A stretch of DNA of 64,000 nt from Cladobotryum mycophilum (GCA_036429605.1 CM071591.1:5270001-5334000); one strand, 5' to 3'. Positions 23,693 to 36,538 are shown, numbered from the stretch's first letter. A program made the numbers and translations. Notes: generated from the sequence alone by a model not told the origin.

Positions 23693-25303
23693 ATGGAGCT
23701 GCTGCGGTCCCCCGGATTCTCTGCCTACACGAAAAGGCTTATGGACAAGCATCATGTGCCGGGCCTTGCCATTGCCATTGTTCATGGTGACGAAATTGAA
23801 TCAGCAGGCTTTGGACAGGCATCGCTAAGCCCACCGCTGGAATGCAACGCTGATACACTCTTCGACATTGGCTCGGTTGCCAAGTCTCTGACGGCAGCAT
23901 CGGTCGCGCTTTTAGTTGCTGACGATGAAAGGTATCCTCAGGTCCAATACGAAACCGTCATGTCGAGTCTCCTACCTGATGATTTTGTCATGCCTGGGGA
24001 TGATCACAGCGATGTCACTGTCGAGGATATACTCAGTCACAGGACTGGCATGGCAGGGTGAATATCCACCTATATATCTAGCTACATGGAATAGGAAGAT
24101 GATTGACAGCTCCACCGCAGACATGACCATTCGTACCTTGGTCAAAACGCAACGCAGCCAGATGATGCACGATCCGTCACGAGGAACTTGCGGAATTTGC
24201 CAGTTGCAGCACCGAATCGAGACAAATTCATTTACTGCAACATGATGTACACTGTAGCTACCTATCTCGTGGAACGCATCAGCGGGCTCCCATTCCCCAG
24301 TTTCCTTGATCAATACCTTCTCCAGCCACTTTCCATGGACTCGACGACCCTCCAGCCACACCGTGCCCGAGCTAAAGGCATGGGCAATCGTATTGCCACT
24401 GGGTACGCTTGGGACAAAGATGCTGGGGACTACCGGGCAATTCAATGTTACGACCGTCCCGAGGCCCAGGGTGCCGGGTGCATCATATCGAGCGTAAATG
24501 ACTATATCAAATGGCCCAAGGCAATGATGAACCGAGAGGGACCCATAACGGGAGATGTTTACAACGGGCTCATGAAGAAACGAATATCGCAAGATCCCCC
24601 AGAGGATGAGCATCAAGATCCTCACTCGCCCCATGCATTCTATGCTGCCGGATGGCAGCTTCGCCATTACTGCGGTTACCTGGTAGCCTGGCACGAAGGA
24701 TCAGACGAGGGCTTCAGATCTAATCACTTCTTCCTTCCAGAGCTCAAGTTTGGAGGCGTCATCTTCAGCAACTCGGATGGAGCAAGCGAGGCTGTGGAAA
24801 TTCTCACAGAAGACTTGATTGATGGGGTAATGCAGAATCCGATTTTTAAAAGTCTGCTTGGGATGAACATGGAACCGCACACCGGTTCCGTCTCTGACGA
24901 TGATGACGATGATGACGATGACAGCGACGATGGCGACGATGAAGAGCTGGAGGAATTACGACAGGAGCTTTGCCCCGGTATTGAGGGATCGCAGCCACAG
25001 GAGATGTTTCTTAACCTCTATACGGGAAGGTATTGGAACCCAGGTTATCGGGGCATCGAGGTTGAAGACAAGCAAGGCAAGCTATTTGTTGATGCCACAG
25101 ATCGGGGCATGGGCTTCACCCTTACGTTTGAGCATGTCGGGGAGCAAACAAAATACATCGCCTATATGAGGCCAAAGTTTGAAGCCGGCAATATTCCCAT
25201 CAAAGCCGAGTTTGAACTACAAAATGAAAAGGCTGTGAAGCTGGGTTTGCAGTTGGAAGAGGAGTTGGATGAGTATATCTGGTTCGATAGAGTGCACGAG
25301 TAA
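23693..25303 (+). CDS. Class C beta-lactamase/penicillin-binding-protein-like serine hydrolase
   Basis: Fungal homologue of serine beta-lactamases, a family that includes esterases and the acyltransferase LovD. Two exons: 23693-24057 and 24110-25303. Motifs: SVAK (SxxK nucleophile, near residue 65), YCN (YxN) in KFIYCNMMY, and HEG in AWHEGSDEG as the third box, so catalysis looks possible. No signal peptide. The C-terminal third contains an acidic tract of nearly uninterrupted Asp near 24890-24945, then a lipocalin-like C-terminal domain. The splice leaves exon 1 with two surplus bases (ATG GCA GG) and exon 2 starting on a full codon (CTC CAC CGC); one extra G in the GGG at 24056-24058 would close the phase. 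It lies tail to tail with the NRPS, 92 bases apart, and could hydrolyse or transfer its product. Confidence 0.8.
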
Positions 25304-25395
25304 ACGGCGAATGACGAATGACGTTCCTTCGCCGTGATCAAATGTGTTCATGGAGAGTAGCCAATTAATTAAAGCACTTCGCCTGAACAATATAT

Positions 25396-28300
25396 TCAGT
25401 TGGATTCGTAAACTACCGCCAGGTCACGAAGAATGGGACTTTGGAAAATGTCTCGAACGGTCAACGAGAAGCCCTTGTAACGTGCCAGGCTGACAAGTTG
25501 CATGGCTCCAAGGGAATCGCCGCCAATTCTAAAGAAGCTATCATCCGTGCTGATGCTTTCTGGGTCTTTTTGAGGACCTCCGCCCAGAGAGCCTGCATAT
25601 CTCGCTCTGCGTCCGTTTGCGGCGTCTGCCCCTTGTTGCCTGCACGGCTCAGCGTCGTAATGTCCTTGGCTGTCAGCGAAGAGCCAATGTCGTGGAGACG
25701 CCGTCGGTCTATCTTGCCCGTAGCTGACATTGGAACTGCGCGGATAGGTATATATATGGACGGTAGCATATATGTGGGCAACAGCTTTGCGAGCTGCTCT
25801 GTAACTCCAGCCGTTGCCTCTCCCACCGCCTCATCATATCGCTCGGATGGCATCATGCTGCAGTCTGAGCTCTCAAGGGCCACAAAAACAACTAGAATTT
25901 TGTCTGCCATCCCCTGTGGATGGATGGTCTCGGCGACAACCTGTACATTTGCCGTAGTCCCGGCTTCTGTCGTTTCGATGGCTCGTCGGGCATGATGTTC
26001 AATGTCTCCCAGTTCTACGCGTTGGCCTCTGATCTTGATCTGCGTATCCTTGCGCCCCACGAAGATGAGCGAACCGTCCTCTCTGTATTGAACAAGGTCG
26101 CCAGTGCGGTAAACCCATCCTCGGCGACCGGGCCGCTTACCACCAGGCGCACCGTTTGTGAGCCATGTTGGGTCTTGGACGAAGGCTGCCGCAGTCTTCT
26201 CAGGTTCGTGAAGATACCCTTGTCCGACAAGTGGTCCCTCAAGCCAAAGCTCGCCAACGGCGCCGAGCGGCGTCAGGGCCTCGGAATTCTCAACATCTAC
26301 TACCCACGTACACATGCCAACTCCGCGTCCAATCCCCACCTCCCTTGACTGGGCGAAATCCAGTATTGCGCTCGTTGGTGTGCATTCTGCTGGACCATAT
26401 GCAACTGCAACTCGCGTCTTTTCGCCAGCCAAATCCGAGTCACTCGGGGCAACTGCTTCACCACCCAGTATCAAGGTGGATAAGTTTGAGAGCGCCGATT
26501 TGGGCTCAATGATCCTGGCAACTGTAGGCGTTAGGTCTACAACTGTCACCTTGTATTTCTCTAAACATCCACCAAGGTTGTCCTCTCGCTCGGCTGCAGA
26601 GGGGATGCAAAGACATCCGCCCGCAGTGAGGGTTTTCAGTAGGTTTAACCATACAACATCAAATGCATACGAAGCAAAATCCAATACCCGAGAGCTGCTG
26701 TTGATTCCCAGAGCATCTCGCTGATAGGAAATTGCACTGTAAAAGTTCTGGTGCGTGATCATGACGCCTTTTGGTCTTCCGGTGCTTCCAGAAGTAAACA
26801 CCGTATAGAGCATGTCGGAGGGACTGACGACCGGCAATTTGGGGGTTTGCTCGTAGATGAGGCCAGTGAGTTGATCTAGCCCTACGATGATCACCTCATC
26901 GGCCTCAAGCCGTCGGGCCGGAGTATCGTTTGACACTGAAGACAGTAAAACCTTGGGCTTCTCTACACCGGCGAATACCTGCGTCGTAATGGTGCGTATC
27001 CGTTCCTCCGGCAGAGATGTGTCGATTGCTACTGATGCAGCCCCGGCTTTCATGACAGCGAGTGCTGCAACTGGCATCCACATTGACTTTTCGAAACAGA
27101 GCGGCACTATGCTCCCTACTCCCACCCCCTTGTTAACCAGCTGGTTGGCTAGCTTTGATGATAGCTCATGAAGCTGTGAATATGTCAAGTTGCCGTCCCA
27201 AGCATTGATTGCTGGAGCTTGCGGCCGCTGATTCGCTTGCTGAATTATTAAGTCGTGTATGCAGCCTTCTATCGGCTCTGGTACTGTCGCATTCCAAGTC
27301 CAGATATTGTCCAGGTCTTGCTGGCTAGCAACCGTTACATCTCTGAGTTTTTCTTGTCGCCGGTTCACGTCGAGCAATTGGCAAAGAACATGCTTGAACT
27401 GGTGCGCGATGCGCAAAGCACGAGACTGGTCGATGACATGAGTGTCGAACTTGATGTTCACGTGTGCCGCAGTTGTCTCTGGTCGGACTTTGACCACCAG
27501 GACACATGCGCTGAAACACTCGTTGTCCTCAGCGTCAAATTTGCCCTCGCCAGGTGGGCAGGTGACTAGAAGTGTCTGGAAATTGCAACCCAAGGCGGCT
27601 TCGTCGTTTAAGCGGCGAATCCTCCCCAAGCCCATGCGCTGGAATGGGGCCATCTCATCAATTTGGCGCTGCGCATCATGCACCATGCGACCAATACTGC
27701 TCTCCCAGTCAACAACGACGCGGATTGGCAGCACAATGGAGGCTTGCCCGTCTGGGATGACTGCTCCGAATATGCTCTCGTCCGAGCCCAAGATCCGAGC
27801 CGTCATAATAGACCATGCTGCCCTGATCATTGCATCTGCCGTCAGATCGCCATGGGACCAGTCTAGCCCTTCTATACGTGATCTTACATCGTCGTACTTG
27901 GGTTCTGGTTGATGGGTGGTCCGCTTTGGCGTGGGAAAGTGGAATCCTTGGATGCCTGTGTACTGGGCTTTCCAGAACGAAGACGCTGCGGTCACCTCCA
28001 TCCCCACCACGCGCTTAAAGAAACCTCCCATCAGCGACTCTTCGTTGTGGGCCCGGACGCAATTATTCAGGCTGCTTTCCGCTTGACCCTCTATTTTCAC
28101 CCCCATGTCAGTAGCTAGGAGGTATTCGATTGCTTTGTTGAGGATGTCACACGCCTCATGAGCCATTTGTCGGCTGACATATGGCTCTCGGAATTCGACA
28201 GCGATTTCGGTAGCATTTCCACTGATGAAAGCACTGAATTTGAGGTCATACTGTGTGATCTGGTTAGCTTTGGTGTATAACTAATGGGGTTCGTGCTCAA

Positions 28301-31300
28301 CATACCTCATGAGAATCCTCCCCGTTCAAGATATCAAACGAAAGTCCTTCCGCCCTCTCAGCTTCGTCGTTGTTCGCTTGACGGATCGATAAAGATGTAT
28401 TAAAGAGTCGCTGTCCTGAAAGGCCGAGCTCGTGCTGAATCTCAGCTAGGGAGGCATGCTGGATAGACATATGTCTTTTTGATGTCTCTGATATCGCCTC
28501 AAGCACCTGTCTCGCTGGCGCCTGGAGCTTGACACGACTGACGAGCAAATTGGCCAAGGGACCAACTAAAGCGTCCACCTTGTCGACCATGGCGTCACGC
28601 CCAGAGACTAGATACCCGAAGCAGACTTCATGCATCCCAGTGAAATGAGATAGAACCATGGCCCAAGCTACCTGAAGAAAGGCTGATGGCATGATTTCTG
28701 CCTTCCTGCAAAAATCTGTGATGCTGACTTTGAAGTTTGTAGGATGGGACACTTCCCCAAAGGTTGCCTGTATCCCCTGCCTAGAAGCTAGAGGCGATAT
28801 AGGAAATTCACAAGGCTTTAGGCCGTCGAGTAGAGAGGTCCATGAAGCTAACGTCTGAGATCTCGGTGTGCTATTAATGAAGCGGATCATGTCAGCAAAA
28901 GCTGGGGCTGTTGGCAAGACCACATCTTCATAAACAGCCGCAAACTCCTGCAGCAGTATATTTGTAGAATGAGCGTCGTTTAGCGTGTGGCTCATATCTA
29001 GTCTACACGCAACTTCGCCAGTTTGTGATTGGCAGATGGTTAGAGCATGTTCAGGCTCATTGGCAGCGAACACCGGCTGTTCCAGTCGAGATAACACTTT
29101 AGTAGGATCGTCTCGTCCGGCTGCAATATGTGTCACACGAATGGGTGGCCTGTCCAAAACTATCTGGACAAAACCATTGCCATCCGGGTGCAGTGCGAAT
29201 ATGGAAGATAAAATTGTATGCCGGCTTGCAACTTTCTTCCAGGCTGTCTCTAGTTGCGAGGGAGATACACCAGCAGTATCTCCATCGGCAGATTTGCAGC
29301 GCCAGATGGTAAGAGTGGCATATGAGGCTGCGCCCTTGGCTGAGCTAAGAAGCATGCCATCTTGTAACGGTGTGCAGGGATATATGTCCAATATGGCATC
29401 TGATTGAATGCCTAGCTTGGGAAGCTGCTCTTGTAATAATACGTCCAGACCGCGGTATGAGAGTGGAAGAAGAGGCAAATCACTCAAAGTGAAATGAATA
29501 GGCGCGTCTGCAAGACCTAGTGCGATGGATTTTACATCTTCGCTAAAAGAATGAATCCATTGGTTGATTTGGTCTCGATGCCTTATACCTTTGGGGCAAG
29601 TGAATGAGATCCCAAGTTGGCCATCCGCCACCGAAGCCTCAATCTCAATGATGAAACCCCGCCGTGCTGACTGTGAGATTTCACAAATCTTGAAATCTGC
29701 ATCGGTCATCCCCTGAGATGACTTGAGTAGGCCATCCTCTCTCTCTAGCTGTTGGAATCTCCCTGTGAAATTGAGGACTATCTCATACACGTCATAGGCT
29801 TGGAATGCTTCACGGCCAGATTCGCTGAGGTACCGACAAGCGTAGAATGGCAGGCCCTTACCCGGTACCTTTCTTCTCATATCTTTGACGAGCCTAATGA
29901 CATTGGTGATGGGATCATCGAGGCCGATGGAAACTGCAAGAGGATGTAACGTGGTGAACCACCCAACCGTACCCGATACATCTACCTGTATGTCATCCAG
30001 TTGCTCCCTACCGTGACCCTCGAGCCAGATAGCGGGTAAGGGACGGCTTGGGAATGTGTGAAGAAACGAGTGGAACATGGCCCCGAGAATAAGATCAAGA
30101 CCTTCAGTCCGAAGACTATCGTTGCATTTCCCAAAAAGAAGCTTGGTGACTTCGGTGGAAAAGCTTACTTCAGTCACGTCGCATTGGCCAAAAGCAGTAT
30201 CCTCCACAGACGAACCCCAGAAGCCGACCTGAGGCTCCGGTATTGGATAAGGGAGAACAGTAAGAGGAGACAAGTTGCGACCCATACTAGCCTGGAGCGC
30301 AGACCAGGTGCGGAAGGACAACGTCTTTTGTGAACGCAGCTCTCCAAACTTTATATACTCCTCAACATCATTCCACACAAGACGCCACGAGACCAGATCA
30401 ATAACTAGGTGATGGGCCGAGAGCAAGACAACTTGACCACCGTCAGCGAGGTTAAAAAGATCGCAAGCAAAGACAGGACCGTTGCGAATATCCAAGTTTT
30501 CCTGTCGCCACTGGGCAGCTTCGTTGACTTCATCCGGGTGAGCTAGAGAGTGTTCAGCAAACACAAAGGACTCTGCATTATCCTCGACTATCATCTGCCT
30601 CCAGCGGCCACTGTCAGAGTCTTTACCGAAACGAGCTCGAAGCATTGCGTGACGGCCAACAAGCGCCTGTATGGCACGATTGAGGGTAGCTGGCGATACC
30701 TTGCTACTCAGATGTAGTAAGAACGACTGATTGTAATGATTGAGACCATCAGGATAAGTGTCAAAGAACCAATCTTGAATGGGGGTTAGATCGAACACAC
30801 CGTCCGCATCTTCACTCTCCTGCTTCTCGGCATCTTCCAGGAGCTTGTTTCTGCCACAAGAAGCTGGTTGGCAGCAGGCTGAAAGCTTTCGAATGGTTTT
30901 CGTTTCAAATATATCACGGACGGTAAAGAAGAGGTTATGCAGTCGACATTGAGAAACCAGCTGCATAGCCGAAATGGAATCGCCGCCTAAGCTCGCAAAG
31001 GTCGCGTCAATAGACGCCTCCTCAGCTGACAGGTTGAGGACGGACATCCACGCCGACTGTACTATCTTTTCCGTTTCATTCAAGGGCTGGATCGACGCAT
31101 TCTTCTTCTCGCAGCTGCTGCGGTATTGTAACCACATTGATGCACCGATATCGCGAAGCTGTCGCCGGTCTGTCTTGCCCGTAGCAGTCGCTGGCAGCCT
31201 CTGGATCGGGAGATACGCCGCTGGTATCATGTACGAGGGGACTGCTTCACGCAATGAATCGCCCAGTCTGTCCGTCACGCTTCGCACAGCAATGCTATGC

Positions 31301-34300
31301 GCGTCTTCGGTTGTTATACCTGCATTATGGAGCGTAATAAATGCGACCAGAATCGGATTGTTGACACCCGTTGGCTGTATGGCCTCGGCAACGACCTGGA
31401 CATTCGCCGACTTGATGAACCGTCCAATGCAGCTCTCCACCTCGCCGAGCTCGACGCGCTGGCCACGAAGCTTGACCTGAGTATCTTTGCGGCCAACAAA
31501 GACTAGAGTTCCATCCTTGTTATATCGCACAAGGTCTCCAGTGCGGTAGACGCGGCCACGACGGCCAGTGGCCCGCAGAAGCCATGCCGGGTCCTCGATG
31601 AAGGCTGCTGCCGTTTTCTCGGGGTCGTTGAGATAACCTTCACCAACGATGGGCCCCTCGAGCCATAGTTCCCCAACAGCGCCGATTGGTGCCAATAATG
31701 CAGGGCCATCCGCCTCGACAACCCACGTGCAAGCTCCAGCGCCACGGCCGATACAAACACTGGCTGGGTCTAGTGTTGCAAGAAGTGCAGTTGGCGTACA
31801 CTCTGCCGGTCCATATGCGTTGATAATGTGCGTCTTGTCACTCACTGATGAGGCATCGCTGGGCAAAGCCGCTTCACCACCCAAGATGACTGTTTCTAAC
31901 CCTGAGAGGGCATCAGGTCCAATGGCCCGGGCGAGTGAAGGTGTCAGATCCATGAGAGTGACATTATACTTGACTAAACAGCCAGCCAGGTCGTTTTCAC
32001 GCTCTGACGTTGAGGGAATACAGAGACATGCACCAGCTGTCAGAGTGTTGAAAAGGTTGGACCAGCCAACATCAAAGGCGCAGGATGCAAAGTCAAAGAC
32101 TCGAGAATGCCGACGATAACTTAAAGCATCTCGTTGATGAGCGATGGCGCTGCAAAGGTTGCGATGCGAAATGAGAACTCCCTTAGGCGTTCCGGTGCTC
32201 CCCGAGGTAAAAATTACATACAAAAGGCTCGCAGGAGTAACAACGGGCAGGTCGGAATCATAGTCGGTTTGAGAGGCGGAACCTGGGTGATGGCTTCTTC
32301 CAACAATCACCACCCCTTGTTTTACAAGTCGGCGCGCCAGAGTAACATTCTGTTCCGACGACAGCAATACTGATGGGTTTGTTTGTGACACGATAGCACG
32401 CAGCCTCTCTTCGGGCTGTTTTATTTCTAATGCAACCAAAGCTCCGCCAGCCTTCATCACGGCCAGTACAGCCACCGGCATCCAGAGCGACTTCTCGAAC
32501 AATACTGGTACCAAAGTCCCTGCCACTCCTCGTCCAACAAGGTGACGTGCTAGTTTTGTTGACAGCTCGTCTAGTTGTTGATAGGTTAAATCTCCATCCC
32601 AGGCCTGAATAGCTGGGGCGTCCGGATGCTCACGGACTCTTTGCCCAATCAGTGTATGCAAGCACTCTTCCACCGGTTCGGGTACTCGGGCGTTCCAGGT
32701 AAGAATATCATTAATCCCTGCTATTGTAGCCTGGCTTGAAGCGACAAGAGACGCAAGTGTCTCCTGACCTTGTGCTTGGTCGGCTACTTGTCGAAGAACA
32801 TGCTCAAAATTCCGAGCTATGCGCTCCATTTCTCGCTGCGGTACAACACTAGAATCGAAAGCGATATTCACAAGGGCGTCGTCTGTGCCCAGATGGCATT
32901 CAACCTCTATGGCATAGGTGCCCAAGTCTCGTTGCTGTGTCCTACAGTCGCCATCACGAGGTTCGCTCAGGAATGGCCTGTCAGAAGGCCTTTGGTTCAC
33001 AGAGGCTGGTTGAACCACTAAAAGCGACCCAAAGTCGCAGGCCGTGGCCGCGGCCTCTCCCATGCGACGGATTCGCTGCAAACCCGTCTGCTCAAATGGA
33101 ATCATATCTATCGATTGACGTTGCACCGAATCCAGGAGTTGGTTAACACGGTGATCCCAATTCAACGACACTCGAATGGGAACGGTGGCAATAGTTGGGC
33201 CAGCTATACGCTCGATCCCAGGCACTTCTGCTTGACGTCCCGCCACAGTCATGCCGTAAATTGCCTCATCCGACTTGACCCTGCACGCTACTACCACCGC
33301 CCATGCGGCTTTCACTATGGTCGCCGGTGTGAAGTCACTGTGACCCCATCCAAGGCCTGAAACATTAAAATTCATTTGAGCATCTGACTGTGAGGACCGA
33401 GATACCGCTGCCTTTGACAGTGGAAAGTGAAGGCCTTTTGTATCTGCCAACTGGGCTCGCCAAAATGACTTGCTAGCCGTTTCATCGCGATCCTGAACAA
33501 ACTTGACAAAGCAGGCCATGGATTCAAGCGCTTGGCCTACGTCGTTGTAGTAGGCATGCATTGCTTCCTTTATTAGTAGAGACATTGACCAACCATCATA
33601 TAGAGCATGATGTAGCTCCCAGATGAAATAACGACGGCCACCGGTATCGCCGTCAATGATTGCAAACCTCATCAGTGGCGTGCCCAAGCTCATATGATGC
33701 GCATCTTCATCACGTTGATGCTGGTATTTCTCGAGATCAGTATCAAATATCCATTTTACGCCTTCCTCTAGGACAACTTGCATGATGCCATGATTCGGAA
33801 GACTGATAATACGCGTTCGCATAATGGGATTTGTTGCCACGACAAAGTCCCATGCTCTACACAACTTCTTGATACTGACTTTGCTGTCTATTTCAAAGAC
33901 ATGTTGCTCCACGTAGCTTCCTGGTTGTGTTTGCGTGAGGGCGAGCATGCCTTCTTGAAGCGGTGTGCACGGAAAGATGTCGACAACATGAGACTCTTGG
34001 ACGTGGCAGAGTTGAGCAGCCTGAGCATGGATTTCTTCACATTTTATAGAAGAGCCCAACAAGGAAAATGGAGGAATAGCCGGAGGCGTAATTGAGTCAC
34101 AGGCAAGAGCTGAGAGCGTATGAAGTTGGGAGTTTTGGAATACGTCCCTCACCGAAAAGAAAAGCCCATTACCACTTGCTATCCTACTAAGTCGCAGGGC
34201 TGTGGTGGCATTTCCGCCCAAGTTGAAGAAATCGTCATATCTCTCCACATCGTCGGGGTTGATTTGAAGGACCTGGGCCCACAGAGTTTGCATAAGTCTC

Positions 34301-34779
34301 TCCTTTTCTGAACTTTCGTCCTGGTCAGTCTCTGGCGTACGAATAGGACCGTCACTCTCCGTGATGCTTGACCAGCTCTCAATGTCGTCCCAAGATGGCT
34401 CGATAGTCAACCGCAATCGACTGTTAGCTACACCTGGTATGCTTTTGATACGCTGATTCTCGGACATGACCTGGTCCTTGTATTCGGCAACGGGGAGATC
34501 CTTTTCTTCTCTGGACATGATCAAGGAAGCCTTCCTCTTCTTAGATCCATTCCCTTCCATGGGAATTGTCTCTGGCCGTCTGAAAGAGGTAGTTTGCGTC
34601 AAGGTAGACGGCTTAGAACGATCCAGGTTCTGAGCCATGGCAATTACCAATTGACGGGAATTGGTTCGTAACTCTGTCAAAGTCTGATCGATGTCATGTC
34701 GCCGATCATTCTGGGAAGGATAGTCACTCGACGATAATGTGTGTGAACCACTGGAACTTCGGTCGATTTGGTCTTTCAT
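25396..34779 (-). CDS. Nonribosomal peptide synthetase, T*-C-A-T-E-C-(partial C)-A-T
   Basis: Assembles a short peptide from activated amino acids. Exons 34779-28306 and 28259-25396, joined over a 46-nt intron, about 3112 residues once one base is restored. Approximate domains: disordered 1-155; T0 160-240 with LGGNA instead of LGGDS, so no carrier serine; C1 265-690 (HHALYDGW); A1 700-1210 (FTSGSTGTPKG, NAYGPAECTP, YRTGDLVRY, TGKTDRR); T1 with LGGDS near 1266; E 1330-1750 (HHLVIDLVSW, EGHGRE, NFTGR); C2 1795-2215 with SHTLNDA at the His motif; a C fragment 2235-2480 with only the second lobe; A2 2500-3015; T2 with IGGDS near 3074. T2 is reached only after a -1 shift at 25567-25571 (five T, six expected); otherwise translation ends at 25461. 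No thioesterase, reductase or terminal C domain. Product unknown; E implies a D-residue. Confidence 0.9.
28260..28305 (-). other. Intron within the NRPS
   Basis: GT-AG intron of 46 nt with donor GTATGT and acceptor AACCAG, read on the minus strand. Removing it joins ...EDSHE to ITQYDLKF... in phase, in the second lobe of condensation domain 2. It also explains why the gene appears as two adjacent open frames. Confidence 0.85.
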
Positions 34780-36059
34780 GCTGTTTTGACTCGGTTATAC
34801 TGTTATAGACCACTGAACAGTATGAGATCTCGACTGTGTTGGAGTATCGGTCGAAGAAGTAGTAGGGTAAAGCCTAGCGTGCTGTTCCGGAATCATTCCA
34901 AGTCCTAAAAGTCGAATGCCGGTGCGGACGGGGACGATGGTCTTTAAGAAGACCAGCACCATTGATGTACGTCATATGACATGAATCAACTGTACGCACT
35001 CTAGCCCCTGAGCGTACTAGATATTCCGTGGTTACGAGCACCCATGTTGCGTAGTATCGACCCATGCCCGGCTGGTGTCCCGTGGACTCGGTACACAGGT
35101 CGGGGCGCTGGTCCAAATCTGTAGCTCTGTCTCAACCGCCTGCGTCCAGTCCCAGCTCCTGAAAGCTGTCATACGTGTAGTTGTACAAGTACATCCGAGC
35201 TCTTGGCGCTCGTCCCTTCGTAGAAATGTTTACTTTGCCTAATTTCTGTCCCGATATGAGGGTAAGACACGCACAAGGATAGTGGCCAATAAATAACCAG
35301 GGGGCTAGTACAGTACTATCCAGGCAAACCAGTAATACAATCGATCTTAGGAGCATTTTTCTTTTCAAATAGAGACGAGCACGGAAACAATGAAAGCGAA
35401 CAAGAATTGAACTATACTCACGACCTGTAGAAACTCAAAGACGCAAAAAAGTCTTCTTAGAATCAGCCCATGAACATGGCATACATTGAAGCTGATCCCC
35501 GCTAAATTCGTCTATTATTAGCGGGCAATGCGATACTCCCTTGGGAATGAGACATAAATGAAGCTACAATAGTAGATCCTTCACATTCATCTTACACTTT
35601 TTTTACTGTAACCCTACCAGTTAGCAAGATGTTCGTTAACCTAAACCCCCTAACCATCGTTCAAGTTGATCAATGTCAATTATTTTGTTCCTACTTTAGA
35701 TCACGGCGTCTATGCGCTTGTTCCAAGCAATCGATTGAATGCTGATTTATTATTATCCATTGTTTCTAGACTGAGCCTCCTGACACGATGCGTCTGGATC
35801 ATTTTGATAATCTCTATATCGAGCAAAGGTTTGTCTAATGATACGCGGGACAAGTTCAAGTTTTTGGGCTAATTTATCTTCATTCGCCATCACAACATAA
35901 AAGTAAATAAAAACGAAAAAAAACCCCAGAAAAAAAGAAAAGAAAAAAGAAAAAGAAAACATGTACGAGATTAGGCAACAAGACTCATCATCCTCTGTGA
36001 AACAAATGTAACGAAAAGATCACCCTGTAGCCGTGTCTTAATTACCCCTATAGAACATG
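34780..36059. promoter_or_regulatory. NRPS upstream region, no gene supported
   Basis: About 1.3 kb upstream of the NRPS start codon. Small frames at 34874-35116, 35132-35368 and 35666-35962 show no domain and overlap on opposite strands. A purine-rich (GAAAA)-type tract lies at 35915-35960. Regulatory sites cannot be named with confidence. Confidence 0.4.
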
Positions 36060-36440
36060 TTATTCTGAAACTCGTACAGGAATATGACGTTCAAAAGGGA
36101 AGAGACAGGGAGGAAGAAGAAGCAGCGTTTCTGACAACACAAGAGCATATGAACCTATCATTGTCAACACCATCTCCTCCAACAGCATCGCCGTTGTCAT
36201 TGCTACCACCATCATCCTCAACACCATCACTTTACTTTCTCCTCGCGTCCAACGGTTCTAGAATTGGACAATACGGCGTCCGTTCCTGCTATAGAGATCC
36301 CGGATTCTGAAGACTGGGAGTTGTCGACTAACCACCTAAAGATGACCGGCCAAGAAGAGGGGGAAAGGGGAGAACGGGCCAAAGGACGAAGTCATCGTCA
36401 AACCCCGTTGGAAGAAACGTTGTCACCCGAAAGCCTGTAA
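36060..36440 (+). pseudogene. Fragment related to the hypothetical gene at 22101-22738
   Basis: DNA from about 36082 onward matches the second part of the 22.1 kb gene. QKGRDREEEEAAFL here corresponds to QKGREREEEAAFL there, followed by a Ser/Pro-rich stretch and an LDNTASVPAIEIPDSEDWE segment in another frame, ending at a stop near 36440. No upstream exon equivalent to residues 1-100 of the other copy is found, so this looks like a truncated, decaying copy. It lies about 90 bases before the large hAT element. Confidence 0.45.
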
Positions 36441-36530
36441 TTTTGGGCTATAGAAATTGCGATGAACTTTCTATATCAGATTTCTTTCAGTCTCCTATTT
36501 GCACATGGCGGTCGATTGGAAGGCTCAAGC

Positions 36531-36538
36531 GTAGATAG
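36531..36538. repeat. Left 8-bp target-site duplication of the large hAT
   Basis: GTAGATAG, identical to 48658-48665 immediately after the right end of the element. An 8-bp duplication is the hAT hallmark. Confidence 0.85.

Noticed and set aside
25461..28166. A separate second NRPS gene starting at an internal Met
   Set aside because: A 46-nt GT-AG intron joins it in phase to the upstream frame inside one condensation domain, so it is one gene.
35132..35368. 78-codon minus-strand frame upstream of the NRPS with a hydrophobic start
   Set aside because: A signal-like start alone is weak evidence and nothing else supports a gene.
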